From assembly GCF_963678635.1 (NCBI RefSeq), contig NC_087063.1, positions 58,784,759 to 58,848,758 on the forward strand: a stretch of 64,000 nt of DNA. Reading direction: 5' to 3'. The position numbers were made by a program, and so were the translations under genes. The notes beneath the pieces were generated by a model, which ran no database searches, was not told where the DNA came from, and saw only the letters and a list, made by a program, of their open reading frames with translations. Origin of the DNA: Symsagittifera roscoffensis. Its lineage: Eukaryota; Xenacoelomorpha; Acoela; Convolutidae. Positions 63,240 to 64,000 of the stretch are shown in pieces. Each line of letters begins with the position of its first letter. Within the stretch, counting starts at the first letter, position 1.

Positions 63240-63740
63240 TAAAATCAATTCTCTAAAATCAATAAGGTAACCGTATACATCTTTCCCCATCTCCAACATC
63301 TCTAGTGACGCCAACATTTGGGGCATGTTGCACCCGAGAAACTCAAGACTCCCACCTGCCAGTGCGCCTAGATCCTCGTCAGAACCCTGAAAATACTGTC
63401 CCCGATAGTCAGGTGGACCGTGCCCTCGGGCGTTTTAGGATGCGTGAAATATTCCACCCAAGATGCGTCATTGACGGCATCCCTCTTTCGCATTGCACTG
63501 CCGTCCAATCCTCCCTGTGATGTCGGTGATTTGCGTCGTCATCAGTGTTCTTCTTGTAGTTGGAGATCATAACACTCCTTACTGGATGTTCTCTCCAAGT
63601 GAGTGGCTCAGCTTCGCGTGCCGGACCCTCGAGACTTCTTGACCGCAGCTTCTCTTGCAATTCCTTGAGGCGTGATGTCCCCGCGCTAGCCTAGCTGCCA
63701 CTCGTTGAACTGGGTGTCAGACCCGGAAGTGCGACATCCA
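63240..63740 (-). pseudogene. Accessory module M2 remnant, copy D
   Basis: 63660-63409 is the stretch before block I (EAEPLTWREHPVRS). Block I reads GDSIFRVL in broken frames at about 63400, and the first part of block III (DVYTVTL, about 63270) is present. The rest, including block V, is deleted: 63255 jumps to the end of M2. The SGNH domain is therefore incomplete. Confidence 0.6.
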
Positions 63741-63777
63741 CCATCAGCGGCCTTATTCGGCCCGACTGAAGATCTCT

Positions 63778-64000
63778 CTAGAAAAGGACAGGTTCTGGTG
63801 GCGTCCAAGTCTTCAGATATTCATTCATTTGCTCCTTGGCTACACGATCCAAGTTGAAGCAGCCGCTCGACCTGGGAGCTTCAACCTTCTCCATCTTGGA
63901 TTCCGGTCTTGTTCTTGTCATCAAGGGCTCAATCGACGTCTTCGTTTTCCGTTCCTTGCCACTCGCGAACTCTTGCTTTTTTCTCTGCAACCGCTCGATT
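63778..64000 (-). pseudogene. Accessory module M1/M2 junction, copy D (cut by window)
   Basis: 63990-63778: QRKKQEFASGKERKTKTSIE and RTRPESKMEKVEAPRSSGCF, a basic link between the coiled coil and the SGNH domain. Corresponds to about 54040-53880 of copy C1, where it is frame-broken. The start lies beyond the window. Confidence 0.55.

Larger units (their letters stand above)
60536..64000 (-). mobile_element. Accessory-region copy D (M1 to M5), runs out of the window
   Basis: Minus-strand order from the window edge: M1 end (63990-63778), M2 (63660-63240), M3 (63185-61900), M4 (61899-61132), M5 (61130-60536). It stops within M5 at RRENVTFFLR and is fused to the protease region of element C. Whether pol genes lie upstream, as in elements A and C, cannot be seen. 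Confidence 0.75.

Overview
The window is repeat-dense eukaryotic DNA, probably from an invertebrate animal. This is inferred from the mix of Ty3/gypsy-type LTR-retroelement proteins, a PHD-finger/non-LTR reverse transcriptase and satellite arrays; no host gene is identifiable, so the species cannot be named. Nearly every coding stretch belongs to a decayed retroelement and carries stops and frameshifts.

Layout. (1) 1-7065 (+): gypsy-like element running gag, protease, RT, remnant RNase H, integrase and post-integrase region, ending in a domain I read as a macro domain of the OARD1/TARG1 type. (2) 7301-7500 is a 200-base assembly gap; 7501-11525 (-) is an inverted copy of 1-3639, and the same element continues to its gag N-terminus at 12990. 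(3) 13263-14305 is a 21-bp minisatellite with a 420-bp higher-order period. (4) 14306-16157 is noncoding, with two repeats. (5) 16158-19129 (+): second gypsy family member (integrase to macro domain), followed by a 7.6-kb accessory region (19515-27084). (6) 28985-31147 (-): PHD-finger/non-LTR RT remnant. (7) 32900-54720 (-): several head-to-tail, truncated copies of the same accessory region, including two arrays of 1042-bp tandem units. (8) 55177-60535 (-): third gypsy copy, lying directly upstream of a complete accessory region in its own sense. (9) 60536-64000 (-): another accessory copy running out of the window.

The accessory region is named here as modules M1-M7 in its own 5'->3' order. 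M1 is an N-terminal part plus coiled coil. M2 is an SGNH/GDSL-hydrolase-like domain. M3 is a conserved block plus a second SGNH-like segment. M4 and M5 are unknown. M6 is unknown with a conserved Cys/His cluster. M7 is an unknown C-terminal part with coiled coil and acidic tail. At two diverged loci (16158-27084 and 60535-48328) the same order pol - integrase - macro domain - M1...M7 occurs in the same orientation. The best reading is one very large gypsy-like element with an enzyme-like accessory polyprotein where an env gene would otherwise sit. I regard this as the main discovery candidate.

The minus-strand accessory copies share the same in-frame stops and the same breakpoints, so they multiplied mostly as DNA (tandem or segmental duplication, unequal exchange) after the reading frames had already broken. 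No long terminal repeats, primer-binding site or tRNA gene could be recognised with confidence.
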